From Micromonospora globbae (GTDB taxonomy: Bacteria; Actinomycetota; Actinomycetes; Mycobacteriales; Micromonosporaceae), in assembly GCF_003610785.1 (NCBI RefSeq), contig NZ_RAQQ01000001.1:372001-436000 (forward strand): DNA of 64,000 bases. The letters are read 5' to 3'. A program made the translations under genes and the position numbers. Below, piece after piece: positions 29,339 through 37,997 of this stretch. The notes below the pieces were generated by a model. The model was not told the origin of the DNA. It did no database searches and worked only from the letters and a program-made list of their open reading frames with translations. The first letter of the stretch is position 1. The number at the start of each line of letters is the position of its first letter.

Positions 29339-29728
29339 GTGTCCGAGCCGATTGATCGATTCTTCGACCGTCTGCCGGCGCACGCCGCCATGGTGCTCCG
29401 GGGACCGGTCCAGGGAACCCTGCGAATCGATCTCGATGTCGACCACCGGACGGAGCACTGGCTGGTGACCATGACACCGGGAGCCGTGGCCGTCACCAGG
29501 GAGAGCGCCGAAGCCGACGCCGTGTGGAAGTGCGAGCTGGACCTGTTCGCCGACCTGGTGAGCGGGCGCTCGCAGAGCATCGCGGCGGTGCTGCGCAACG
29601 AGGCGACCGTCAGCGGCGAGGTCTCCCTGTTCCTGGCCTTCCGGCGGTTCTTTCCGGAGGCCCCGGGTGCGAGGGACCCCCGTACGGTTGGCCGTGAAGC
29701 GCTCGACGGCGAATGCGATCGACCGTGA
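29339..29728 (+). CDS. SCP2 sterol-binding domain protein
   Basis: 129 residues (VSEPIDRFFDRL start) comprising one SCP2-like domain: GTLRIDLDVDHRTEHWLVTMTPGAV, ADAVWKCELDLFADLVSG, NEATVSGEVSLFLAFRRFF. This fold binds lipids or acts as a carrier. The stop overlaps GTG 29725 of the glucosidase gene (GTGA), so the two are coupled. GTG 29318 is an alternative start; 29339 fits a leaderless promoter. Confidence 0.8.
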   Translation: MSEPIDRFFDRLPAHAAMVLRGPVQGTLRIDLDVDHRTEHWLVTMTPGAVAVTRESAEADAVWKCELDLFADLVSGRSQSIAAVLRNEATVSGEVSLFLAFRRFFPEAPGARDPRTVGREALDGECDRP

Positions 29729-31796
29729 CGGATCTGATCAGCATCCTGGACGGGAACACGTTCGTCGTCTCCGACGGCCGCGGCGACATCGAGGAGTCCT
29801 TCGACTACCCGATGGGGCTGTTCTCGTTCGACACCCGCTTCCTGTCCACGTGGGTCCTCACCCTCGACGGGCAGCGGCTGGGTGCGCTGTCGGTCAACGA
29901 GGAGAACTCCTACGCCACGACGTACTTCCTCGTGGCCGGGGAGCCGAGCCATTACGTGGACGCGAAGATCTCCGTCCAGCGACAGCGGGTGATCGACGGC
30001 AGTTTCGAGGAGACCCTCAGCGTGCGCAACCACGGCACCGAGGCCGCCGAGGTCACCGTACGCGTGGAGATGGCCGCCGACTTCGCGGACCTGTTCGAGA
30101 TCAAGAATGCCCAGCGGAAACAAGGAACCGCGACGGCCGACACCAGCGGTGGCGCCCTGCGCTTCATCTACCGTCGGGAGAAGTTCCACCGCGAGGTGAT
30201 CATCACCTCCAGTGCCGAGGCGCGCGTGGACGCGCGGGGGATGACGTTCGCGATCCGCATCGAACCGCATGGCGAGTGGCAGACGCGCCTGCGGGCCAAG
30301 GCCCGGATCATCGGCGCCAACGGCCGCGACTTCCGGGAGTCCGTGCCCCTCGGCCCCGACCGGCCCGTACCGGAGATCCGCGACGAGCGGCGCCAGTTCC
30401 TGGAGTCCGCTCCGACGCTGCGGTGCGACAGCGAGGCGCTGCTGCTGGCCTACCAGAGGGGTATCCGCGACCTCGCCGCGCCGCGATACGAGTCGATCAC
30501 CCTCGGCATGCGGCTCGTGGCCGCCGGCCTGCCGTGGTTCATGACGCTGTTCGGCCGGGACAGCATATTCACCTGCCTGCAGGCCCTACCGTTCCTACCG
30601 GGAGTGGTCAAGCCGACCATCGTCATGCTCGCCGGACTGCAGGGCAGCCGCCTGGACGACTTCCGCGACGAGGAGCCCGGCAAGATCCTGCACGAGCTGC
30701 GCTACGGCGAACTCGTCGGCTTCGAGGAGCAACGCACTCCCCCTACTACGGCTCCGCCGACTCCACCCCGTTGTTCGTCGTCCTCCTCGACGAGTACGAG
30801 CGGTGGACCGGCGACGTCGACCTCGTCCGGCGGCTGGAGTTCCCGACCCGTGCGGCACTCGACTGGATCGACAACTACGGCAACATGCTCGGCACGGGAT
30901 ACATCTACTACAAGACCCGCAACCCGGAGACGGGACTGCTCAACCAGTGCTGGAAGGACTCGCCCGACGCCATCTCCTACCACGACGGACGCCTGCCCTG
31001 TTATCCCCTGGCCACCTGCGAACTGCAGGGCTACGCGTACGACGCGAAGATGCGCGGGGCCCGGCTCGCCCGGGAGGTCTGGGACGACCCGGCGTACGCC
31101 GAGCGGCTCGAACGCGAGGCCGCCGAGCTGAAGCAACGGTTCAACCGTGACTTCTGGATAGCCGACCGCGAGTGCTACGCCACCGCCCTGGACCGCGACG
31201 GCGGACACGTCGACTCGCTGTCGTCCAACATGGGGCACCTGCTGTGGAGCAGGATCGTCGACGAGGCCCGCGCTCCCGCCGTCGCGCGGCATCTGCTGGG
31301 GCCGGCGCTGTTCTCCGGCTGGGGCGTGCGCACGCTCGCCACCACCGAGGGCAGGTACAACCCCATCGGGTACCACGTCGGCACCGTCTGGCCCTTCGAC
31401 AACTCCATCATCGCCTGGGGGCTGGCCCGCTACGGCTTCCGCCACGAGGCGGGCCAGATCGCGGCCGGGATCATCGACGCCGCCCGTGACTTCGGCGGCC
31501 GCCTCCCGGAGGCGTTCGCCGGCTTCCCCCGCGACCAGACGAACTATCCCGTCGAGTACCCCACCGCGTGCAGTCCCCAGGCGTGGTCGGCCGGGGCTCC
31601 CCTGCTGCTCCTGAGAGTCCTGCTCGGCCTGCGACCGCACGACGGGCACCTCATCATCGATCCGCACGTGCCGGAGGGATTGGGGCGGATCGAACTCCTC
31701 GACATCCCCGGCCGCTGGGGCACGATCGACGCGCTCGGCCGCGCCCGGGACTCCGTGGAGACGGGCCGGCTCCTGTCCAGCCGCGGGCTGCCGTGA
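29725..31796 (+). pseudogene. Glycogen-debranching-type amylo-alpha-1,6-glucosidase, frameshifted
   Basis: Together two frames encode one protein of about 690 residues. Frame A (29725 to about 30735) has the N-terminal domain (ISILDGNTFVVSDGRGDI, GLFSFDTRFLS) and the start of the catalytic barrel (LPWFMTLFGRDSIFTCLQAL). Frame B (from about 30734 to 31796) continues with HSPYYGSADSTPLFVVLLDEY, QCWKDS, GTVWPFDNSIIAWGLARYG and the C-terminus. Between FEEQ and HSPYY one base is missing (CAACGCAC at 30730-30737, where CAACGNCAC is expected). Without the shift, the ribosome stops at 31131. A sequencing indel or a real mutation is possible. The family hydrolyses alpha-1,6 branches or related glucans. 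GTG 29725 overlaps the SCP2 stop; ATG 29713 is an alternative. Confidence 0.85.
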
Positions 31797-31826
31797 GTCG
31801 AGGCCCCGCACCGGTCGGCCAGGCCG

Positions 31827-31849
31827 CGCGTCCCGGCTGACGGGACGCG
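31827..31849. terminator. Bidirectional terminator hairpin between convergent genes
   Basis: CGCGTCCCG (31827-31835) pairs perfectly with CGGGACGCG (31841-31849) around GCTGA, between the glucosidase stop (31796) and the TetR stop (31882). Confidence 0.65.
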
Positions 31850-31881
31850 GACCGCTGTCGTTCGGCCTCCGCGCCGCCGGC

Positions 31882-32460
31882 TCACCCGAGCGCGGCGCGG
31901 GCGAGGCGTTCCAGGGCCGCCGCGATGCGGTCGGCACCGATGCCGATCTCCCGCTGCCGGGCGAAGACGTCGGGCGCGAGCGGGGCCAGGAGCGGCTCGA
32001 CCATCGCGTCGGGATCCGCGTGGCCCGCTTCGGCCACGAGGGCGCGGACGTGGGCTCGCCAGAACCCGTAGGCGCCGGCCTCGAACCGGGAACGGCCGAC
32101 CTCGGCGCCGAGCGCCAGGTGGACGTGCCGGTCGAGCAGAGCGACCATCGCCGCGTAGAAGGCGGCCAGCCGCTCGGCCGGCGACGCACCCGGACCCAGC
32201 GGAGGTTCTCCCCGCAGGAGCGTCTCCTGGAGGTCCCGCTCGTGCGCGTCGAGCAGCGCCAGCGCGATCGACGCACGGTCCGGATACCTGCGGTACAGCG
32301 TGCCCCGGCCGACGCCCGCGGCACGCGCGATGTCGTCCATCGTCACGTGCGCGGCGCCCCTCTCGGCGTAGAGCCGGTCAGCCGCCTCGAGGATGAGCCG
32401 GCGGTTGCGGGCAGCGTCGGCACGCTCATGGTGCGGGTGCTCCACCGACTGACGCGTCAC
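31882..32460 (-). CDS. TetR-family transcriptional regulator
   Basis: 192 residues from GTG 32460: TetR HTH at about 16-62 (RLILEAADRLYAERGAAHVTMDDIARAAGVGRGTLYRRYPDR) and an all-helical ligand domain. The codons upstream of 32460 overlap the operators and look non-coding. Divergent from an azoreductase-SMR operon; two TGGACA-type palindromes in the 94-bp gap are its likely operators, so it should repress both directions and respond to a quinone, dye or cationic compound. Confidence 0.9.
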   Translation of the reverse strand: MTRQSVEHPHHERADAARNRRLILEAADRLYAERGAAHVTMDDIARAAGVGRGTLYRRYPDRASIALALLDAHERDLQETLLRGEPPLGPGASPAERLAAFYAAMVALLDRHVHLALGAEVGRSRFEAGAYGFWRAHVRALVAEAGHADPDAMVEPLLAPLAPDVFARQREIGIGADRIAAALERLARAALG

Positions 32461-32480
32461 ACGATCGAGCCTAGGAGCAT

Positions 32481-32497
32481 CTGGACACGGCGTCCAG
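32481..32497. promoter_or_regulatory. TetR operator candidate 1
   Basis: CTGGAC-ACGGC-GTCCAG has perfect 6-bp arms, 20 bp from the regulator start codon. Confidence 0.6.
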
Positions 32498-32518
32498 TTC
32501 TCCGTACGCTCCATAAGT

Positions 32519-32531
32519 GGACATTGTGTCC
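32519..32531. promoter_or_regulatory. TetR operator candidate 2
   Basis: GGACA-TTG-TGTCC is a perfect palindrome sharing the TGGACA half-site with candidate 1, close to the azoreductase RBS (GAGGAGG at 32540-32546). Confidence 0.6.
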
Positions 32532-32554
32532 GGATACTTCGAGGAGGGCCAGAC

Positions 32555-33226
32555 ATGCCGAATCTGCTCCACCTGGACTCCAGCGCGCGGACCGCGTCGT
32601 TCTCACGCGACCTCGGCGCACGCTTCGCCCGTCGCTGGCGCGAGGCGTACCCGAACGGCGGCTACACCTGCCGGGACCTGACGCGGGAGCCGATCCCGCC
32701 GATCGGCGAGGCGTGGACGCAGATCTGCGACACGATGCTGGCCGAGCAGATCACCGACCCCGCGCGCTACCGCGAGGCGGTGCGTACGCCGGCCCAGCAC
32801 CGGGCCTGGGACGTGGTGCAGCCGCTCCTCGACGAGCTGCTCGCGGCCGACGTCGTCCTGATCGGCGTACCGATGTACAACTTCTCGGTCCCCGCGTCCC
32901 TCAAGGCATGGATCGACCAGGTGACCTTTCCCCGGATGAACCTCGCCGGAAAGCGGTTCGTCGTGGCCGGGGCGCGCGGCGGCTCGTACGTCGAGGGCGC
33001 TCCGCGGGCTCCCTACGACCACCAGGAGCGCTACCTGCGGGACTTCCTCGCCGGGCACTTCGCGGTGCAGGACGTCCGGTTCGTCCACGCGGAGCTGACC
33101 AACGCGCGACTCGACCCGGGCCTCGCGCACCTGCGGGACCGGCACACGGCCTCCGTGACGGCCGCGCTGACGCGGATCGAGGCGATCGCCAGCGAGCTGG
33201 CAGCCGAGTTGGAGGCCGTGTCATGA
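32555..33226 (+). CDS. FMN-dependent NADH:quinone/azo reductase (AzoR type)
   Basis: 223-residue flavodoxin-like fold protein. N-terminal MPNLLHLDSSARTASFSRDL is the FMN phosphate loop; PMYNFSVPASLKAWIDQVTFP is the hallmark AzoR motif that holds the flavin and dimer interface; VAGARGGSY follows. Reduces quinones and azo dyes with NADH. RBS GAGGAGG lies 8 nt upstream. Stop overlaps the SMR gene start (ATGA). Controlled by the divergent TetR. Confidence 0.92.
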   Translation: MPNLLHLDSSARTASFSRDLGARFARRWREAYPNGGYTCRDLTREPIPPIGEAWTQICDTMLAEQITDPARYREAVRTPAQHRAWDVVQPLLDELLAADVVLIGVPMYNFSVPASLKAWIDQVTFPRMNLAGKRFVVAGARGGSYVEGAPRAPYDHQERYLRDFLAGHFAVQDVRFVHAELTNARLDPGLAHLRDRHTASVTAALTRIEAIASELAAELEAVS

Positions 33227-33546
33227 CCGGCTGGCCGCTCCTCATCCTCGCCGGCCTCGTCGAGATCGCCTGGTCGCAGAGCATCAAGCCCACCCACCAC
33301 TTCACCCGGCCCGGCCCCACCGCGCTCTGCGTCGTGCTGGGCGTGTCGGCGGTGTACCTGCTCTCCCGGGCCATGGAGTCGCTTCCCGTCGGCACGGCGT
33401 ACGCCGTCTTCACCGGCATCGGCGCCCTCGGGGCGATCGTGCTCGGCGTCGTCCTCTTCGACGACCCGGTGTCGCTCGGAAGGATCGGCGCGCTCGCGCT
33501 CATCCTGGCCGGCGTCGTCCTCGCGCGCGTGACGACCGAGGCGTGA
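33223..33546 (+). CDS. SMR-family exporter, SugE/Gdx-like
   Basis: 107 residues with four membrane helices. The conserved helix-1 Glu is in LAGLVEIAWSQSIKPTHHF; the W(S/A)xxxKxT pattern resembles the SugE/Gdx guanidinium-exporter branch more than EmrE-type QAC pumps. GTAYAVFTGIGALGAIVLGVVLF is the SMR helix-3 signature. Works as a dual-topology dimer in the membrane. The last codons and stop lie inside a 27-bp sequence that is duplicated downstream. Confidence 0.88.
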   Translation: MTGWPLLILAGLVEIAWSQSIKPTHHFTRPGPTALCVVLGVSAVYLLSRAMESLPVGTAYAVFTGIGALGAIVLGVVLFDDPVSLGRIGALALILAGVVLARVTTEA

Positions 33547-33578
33547 GGCCCCGCGCGCGTGACGACCGAGGCGTGAGG
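33522..33578. repeat. 27-bp direct repeat spanning the SMR stop codon
   Basis: The unit runs CGCGCGCGTGACGACCGAGG plus CGTGAGG; it occurs at 33522-33548 and 33552-33578 (period 30). A shorter GAGGACCGGGGCGT duplication follows at about 33576-33601. It looks like slippage after the gene end. Confidence 0.85.
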
Positions 33579-33709
33579 ACCGGGGCGTGAGGACCGGGGC
33601 CGGCGCCCAGCCCGGTGGGGCCTGGGCGTCGGACCGGTGCCGGCGCCCGCCGCACCGTCGCTCCGCGGGTCCGGACGCGCCTCGGCTCGGAGGGGTCGAC
33701 GGCGTCGCG

Positions 33710-34900
33710 TCAACCGGCGGGCGGCAGGGTCACCGTGACGACCAGGCCGCCACCGTCGCGGGGCTCGGCGCGTACGCCGCCACCGTGCGCGCGCGCCACC
33801 GCCCGCACGATGGACAGCCCCAGGCCCGCGCCGGGCGGACCGGAGGACTGCTCGGCGGAGAGCCGGCGGAACGGTTCGAACAGGCTCGGGATCTCGTAGC
33901 GGGGCACCACCGGACCGCTGTTGGCCACCCGCACCTCGACCGCCCCGTCCGGGCCGGTGCCGCTGGAAACCCGCACCCAGCCCCCCTCGGCCACGTTGTG
34001 CCGCACCCCGTTCTCCACCAGGTTCTGGACCAGCCGTTCGAGCAGTACGGGGTTCCCGGTGGTCGGCGCCTCCCCCGGTTCGGCCTTCACGGACACCGCG
34101 CCCGAGGCGACGCGCGCCACCACGTGATCCACGACGTCCGCCATGTCCACGTACGACCTCTCCGGGATCTCGCGCTCGGATCGGGCGAGGAGGAGCAGCC
34201 CCTCGATCAGCCGCTCGTGCCGCTCGTTGATGGCCAGCAGCGTCCCACCGAGCTGGGCCATCTCGGGCGACGCCGTACGCGGATCGATCATGACCTCCAG
34301 CAGCGTCCGGTTCAGGGTGAGCGGGGTGCGCAGCTCGTGCGAGGCGTTGCCGATGAACCGGCGCTGGGCGTCGAAGGCGTGGTCGAGGCGTTCCAGCATC
34401 ACGTCGAACGTGTCGGCCAGCTCCTTGATCTCGTCGGCCGGGCCGGCCAGGGCGATGCGCTCGTGCAGCCCCCGGTCCGCGTCCGGGGCGGCCGCGATCC
34501 GCCGGGCCGTCTCCGTGACCCGGTGCAGCGGCTGGAGCAGACGACCGGCGATCAGCCAGCCGAAGGCGATGGCGGCGGCGCCGACCACCGCCAGCGCGAT
34601 CCCGCCCTGGGTCAACAGCGCGTCCAGGGCGTCGTGCCGGGTGTCCGTGACGAACTGGGTGGACGAGGGCTCGGGGGCCTCGCCGGTCACCGGCGGGGGC
34701 CCACCGCCGGGCATCGGCGACGGCGTCGCTCCACCGACCGAACGTCCGCTCGTCGACACCGTGTTCCCCTGGGGAAGCCGCTGCGACACCAGCACGTACG
34801 TCACGCCGAGCAGCAGCAGACCGGCGAGGAGGAAGAGCCCGCCGTAGACCAGGGTGAGTCGGGCCCGGATGGTCAGCTTGGCGAGCCAGGCGGCGGTCAC
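33710..34900 (-). CDS. Sensor histidine kinase (HisKA / OmpR-type partner)
   Basis: 396 residues: helices at about 15-37 and 98-117 flank an extracytoplasmic loop rich in Gly/Pro/Ser; then HAMP (about 118-172), HisKA with His188 in FIGNASHELRTPLTLNR and HATPase with NLVENGVRHN and GAGLGLSIVRAVARAHGG. Coupled to its response regulator by ATGA. Lies beside a lipoprotein/adaptor/MacB-like ABC operon that it probably controls. Confidence 0.93.
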   Translation of the reverse strand: MTAAWLAKLTIRARLTLVYGGLFLLAGLLLLGVTYVLVSQRLPQGNTVSTSGRSVGGATPSPMPGGGPPPVTGEAPEPSSTQFVTDTRHDALDALLTQGGIALAVVGAAAIAFGWLIAGRLLQPLHRVTETARRIAAAPDADRGLHERIALAGPADEIKELADTFDVMLERLDHAFDAQRRFIGNASHELRTPLTLNRTLLEVMIDPRTASPEMAQLGGTLLAINERHERLIEGLLLLARSEREIPERSYVDMADVVDHVVARVASGAVSVKAEPGEAPTTGNPVLLERLVQNLVENGVRHNVAEGGWVRVSSGTGPDGAVEVRVANSGPVVPRYEIPSLFEPFRRLSAEQSSGPPGAGLGLSIVRAVARAHGGGVRAEPRDGGGLVVTVTLPPAG

Positions 34901-35553
34901 GGGATCCGGTACCCCACTCCCGGGTCGGTCAGCACCACCGGTGGCTCGCCGAGCTTGCGCCGCAGCTTGAGGATGGTCATCCGCACGGCGTGGCTGAACG
35001 GGTCGGCGTGCTCGTCCCAGGCCTTCTCCATCAGGTGCTCCTGGGAGACCGCGGCGCCGTCGGCGCGCAGCAGCTCGGCGAGGACGGCGAACTCCTTGCG
35101 GGACAGCGGGACGTAGCGGCCGTCCCGGTACACCTCGCGCCGGTGCGGGTCGAGGCGTATCCCGCCGCGTTCGAGGATGGGTGGCGCGGCCGCCCGCGAG
35201 CGCCGGCCGAGCGCGGCCACCCGGGCTGCGAGCTCCCGGAAGGCGAACGGTTTGGGCAGGTAGTCGTCCGCGCCGAGGGCGAGCCCGGCGACCCGGTCGT
35301 CGATCTCGGCGGCGGCCGTCAGCATCAGCACCCGTACGGAGGTGTCGCGGGCGGCGAGCGCCCGGCAGACGTCGTCGCCGTGCACGACGGGGATGCCGCG
35401 GTCGAGCACGAGGACGTCGTAGTCGTGCACGTCGAGCCGTTCGAGCGCCGCCGCGCCGTCGTGGACGACGTCGACGGCGTGGGCCTCCCGCCGCAGGCCC
35501 TGCGCCACCGTGTCGGCGAGCAGCGGTTCGTCCTCGACCACCAGGATGCGCAT
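34897..35553 (-). CDS. OmpR/PhoB-family response regulator
   Basis: 218 residues: receiver domain (acidic pocket VVEDEP, phosphoacceptor Asp51 in VLVLDRGIP, Lys in DDYLPKPF) and winged-helix effector domain (PHRREVYRDGRYVPLSRKEFAVLAELL...RMTILKLRRKLG). Direct repeats of CGCGTCA with 11-bp period lie just upstream at 35575-35592, between this gene and the divergent ABC operon, and are its most likely binding site. Confidence 0.94.
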   Translation of the reverse strand: MRILVVEDEPLLADTVAQGLRREAHAVDVVHDGAAALERLDVHDYDVLVLDRGIPVVHGDDVCRALAARDTSVRVLMLTAAAEIDDRVAGLALGADDYLPKPFAFRELAARVAALGRRSRAAAPPILERGGIRLDPHRREVYRDGRYVPLSRKEFAVLAELLRADGAAVSQEHLMEKAWDEHADPFSHAVRMTILKLRRKLGEPPVVLTDPGVGYRIP

Positions 35554-35574
35554 GGGTCCATGGTGACCCGCCCC

Positions 35575-35592
35575 CGCGTCACCTCCGCGTCA
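35575..35592. promoter_or_regulatory. OmpR-type direct-repeat operator
   Basis: CGCGTCA at 35575-35581 and 35586-35592. The 11-bp (one helical turn) period is typical of PhoB/OmpR dimers. It lies in the 118-bp divergent gap between the two-component genes and the lipoprotein gene. Confidence 0.5.
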
Positions 35593-35680
35593 ACACTTTC
35601 GCTGACGGCCGGGAAAACCCCGTTTCGCTGTACTTCGTCGCAGGGCCGACGCCCGCTCGGCCCGGACGGAGATGGAGACC

Positions 35681-36256
35681 ATGCGTATCAGAACCCTGCT
35701 CGCCGTCGGCGGCCTGCTCGTGACGCTGGCGGTGGCCGGCTGTGGTGAGGCCGAGGCCGGCGGCGGAGTGGCCACGGCCGGCGGCACACCGACCGCCGAG
35801 GTCAGCGGAGCCGCGGCGTCCGGCGCGGACCAGGATCGGGAGAACTTCGTGCGGTTCTCCCAGTGCATGCGGGAGAACGGCGTCCCGGAGTACCCCGACC
35901 CGAAGTTCAACCAGAACGGCGGCGTCAACCTCAGCCTGCCCGAGGGGGTGAGCAGGGAGAAGGTCGCCGCGGCGGAACAGCGGTGCAAGCGGTACATGCC
36001 GAACGGGGGTGAGCCGACCAAGGCCGATCCCGAGGTCGTGGAACAGCTGCGGGCCTTCTCGAAGTGCATGCGGGAGAACGGGGTGCCGAACTTTCCCGAC
36101 CCGACCGACGCCGGCCTGCAGGTCAGCAACGACGCGCTCGGGATGCAGCCGGACGACCCGCGGCTGACCGCGGCCCAGGAGAAGTGCAAGAGGTACCGGC
36201 CGAACCCGAAGGACGGCGCGCCGGCCGGCGGGCTGACCACGGAGAACAAGGAATGA
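35681..36256 (+). CDS. Lipoprotein with duplicated CMRENGVP motif
   Basis: 191 residues from ATG 35681 (ATG 35672 also possible). A signal peptide ends in lipobox LAVAGC with Cys21. The mature part contains two copies of a unit: F[S]xCMRENGVPxxPDP ... CxRY (CMRENGVPEYPDP with QRCKRY; CMRENGVPNFPDP with EKCKRY). Each unit has two Cys, possibly disulfide-linked. Such proteins are common in actinobacterial adaptor/MacB operons, where they may sense or bind the exported peptide; the function is not established. Stop overlaps the adaptor start (ATGA). Confidence 0.8.
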   Translation: MRIRTLLAVGGLLVTLAVAGCGEAEAGGGVATAGGTPTAEVSGAAASGADQDRENFVRFSQCMRENGVPEYPDPKFNQNGGVNLSLPEGVSREKVAAAEQRCKRYMPNGGEPTKADPEVVEQLRAFSKCMRENGVPNFPDPTDAGLQVSNDALGMQPDDPRLTAAQEKCKRYRPNPKDGAPAGGLTTENKE

Positions 36257-37338
36257 GAGGGTTCGCCCGACGCGGGACCCGTCGGCTGGCGGTCGTGGTG
36301 GCGGCGGCGCTCGCCGTCGGCACCACGGCCGTGGCGGCCACCGGGTCCGGCCTGGATTTCGGCAGGAAGCGCACGGGGTCGGCCGCCGGAGGGTCCCGGT
36401 CGCTGGAGACCGCCACGGTGACCCGGCAGACGCTGGTCGAGCGCAAGACCGTGGACGGCACCCTGGGCTACGGGGACGCGACCGTCCTCGCCGACCGGGT
36501 CGGCGGCACCCTGACGGCCCTCCCGCCGGTCGGGCAGACCGTCGCGCACGGGCAGGCGCTCTTCCGCGTCGACGACAAGCCGACCGTGCTGCTCTACGGC
36601 CGCCTTCCGGCGTACCGGGACCTGGCGCCGGGGACCGAGGGGCCGGACGTCCGGCAGTTCGAGGAGAACCTGCGGAAACTGGGGTACACGGGGTTCACCG
36701 TCGACGACGAGTACACCACCGCGACCGCGACGGCCGTCGAACGCTGGCAGGAGGACCTCGGCCTGCCGGGGACCGGCTCGGTGGAACTGGGCCGCGTCGC
36801 GTACGCGGACGGCACGGTGCGGGTGGCCAGCCACGAGGCGACCGTCGGCACCCTCCTCAAGCCCGGCGAGCCCGTGCTGTCGCACACCGGCACGACCCGG
36901 GTGGTGACCGTCGACCTCGAGGTGACCGACCGGAGCATGGCCCGGACCGGGGCCGCGGTGACCTGCACCCTGCCCAGCGGCACGGCGACCCCCGGCAAGG
37001 TCATCAGCACCGAGACGGTGGTCGTACCGGCGGACGGCAAGGACCAGGAGTCCGAGACCCGACTCCGGGTGACCGTCGGCGTCACCGACGCCAAGGCCCT
37101 GGCCGGGCTCGACGAGGCGACCGTGCCGGTCGCGTTCACCGCCTCCCAGCGTGAGAACGTGCTGGCCGTGCCGGTGGCCGCGCTGCTCGCCCTGGCCGAG
37201 GGCGGGTACGGCCTCCAGGTGGTGGAGAACGACGCCGTCCGGGTCGTGCCGGTCGAGACGGGACTGTTCGCCGAGGGCCGCGTCGAGGTCTCGGGCGCCG
37301 GCGTGGCGGAGGGCACGACCGTGGGGATGCCGTCGTGA
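36253..37338 (+). CDS. HlyD-like efflux adaptor with peptidoglycan-binding domain
   Basis: 361 residues: N-terminal membrane anchor (about 10-30), a beta-barrel/lipoyl-like segment ([31 protein letters not shown]) and a PG_binding_1 domain (about 128-175, [37 protein letters not shown]), then C-terminal barrel domains ([21 protein letters not shown]). It would link the ABC exporter to the cell wall. Coupled to neighbours by ATGA and GTGA overlaps. Confidence 0.88.
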   Translation: MRGFARRGTRRLAVVVAAALAVGTTAVAATGSGLDFGRKRTGSAAGGSRSLETATVTRQTLVERKTVDGTLGYGDATVLADRVGGTLTALPPVGQTVAHGQALFRVDDKPTVLLYGRLPAYRDLAPGTEGPDVRQFEENLRKLGYTGFTVDDEYTTATATAVERWQEDLGLPGTGSVELGRVAYADGTVRVASHEATVGTLLKPGEPVLSHTGTTRVVTVDLEVTDRSMARTGAAVTCTLPSGTATPGKVISTETVVVPADGKDQESETRLRVTVGVTDAKALAGLDEATVPVAFTASQRENVLAVPVAALLALAEGGYGLQVVENDAVRVVPVETGLFAEGRVEVSGAGVAEGTTVGMPS

Positions 37339-37997
37339 CCGCGGTCGTGGAGCTGGCCGGGGTGACCAGGACGTACCCGGGCGGAGTGACGGCGGTACGC
37401 GAGGTCAGCCTCGCCGTCGGGTACGGCGAGATGGTCGCCGTGGTGGGCCCGTCCGGCTCGGGCAAGTCCACGATGCTGCACCTGATCGGCACGCTGGACC
37501 GCCCGTCGTCCGGAACGGTGCGCGTCGACGGGTACGACGTGGCGACGCTGAGCGACCGCCAGTTGTCCGCGCTGCGGGCCCACCGGATCGGGTTCGTGTT
37601 CCAGCAGTTCCACCTCGCGCCGGCGGCGACCGCACTGGACAACGTCGCGGACGGGCTGCTCTACGCCGGCGTGCCCCTGCGGGAGCGGCGGCGCCGGGCG
37701 GCGGCGGCGCTCGTCCGGGTGGGGCTGGGCGACCGGCTGGACCACCGGCCGCACGAACTCTCCGGCGGCGAGCGACAGCGGGTGGCCATCGCCCGTGCCG
37801 TGGCCGGCGACCCGGCGCTGCTGCTCGCCGACGAACCGACCGGCAACCTCGACTCCGCCGCGGGGGCGGGTGTGATGGCGCTGCTGCGGGAGCTGAACGC
37901 GGCCGGCACGACCGTCCTGGTCATCACCCATGACCAGGAGATCGCCGCCGCCCTGCCCCGGCGGGTGGTCATGCGCGACGGGGAGGTGACGAGGTGA
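37335..37997 (+). CDS. MacB/LolD-like ABC transporter ATP-binding protein
   Basis: 220 residues: Walker [10 protein letters not shown] (38-46), [18 protein letters not shown]-loop, signature [14 protein letters not shown], Walker [14 protein letters not shown]-loop VITHD. Pairs with the FtsX-type permease encoded downstream (GTGA overlap). Family roles are mechanotransmission-type export or detoxification of antimicrobial peptides and lipids. Confidence 0.95.
   Translation: MTAVVELAGVTRTYPGGVTAVREVSLAVGYGEMVAVVGPSGSGKSTMLHLIGTLDRPSSGTVRVDGYDVATLSDRQLSALRAHRIGFVFQQFHLAPAATALDNVADGLLYAGVPLRERRRRAAAALVRVGLGDRLDHRPHELSGGERQRVAIARAVAGDPALLLADEPTGNLDSAAGAGVMALLRELNAAGTTVLVITHDQEIAAALPRRVVMRDGEVTR

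Noticed and set aside
30728..30740. Programmed -1 frameshifting in the glucosidase
   Set aside because: The site lacks an X_XXY_YYZ slippery heptamer and a clear downstream pseudoknot, and the family is normally one frame; an indel is simpler.
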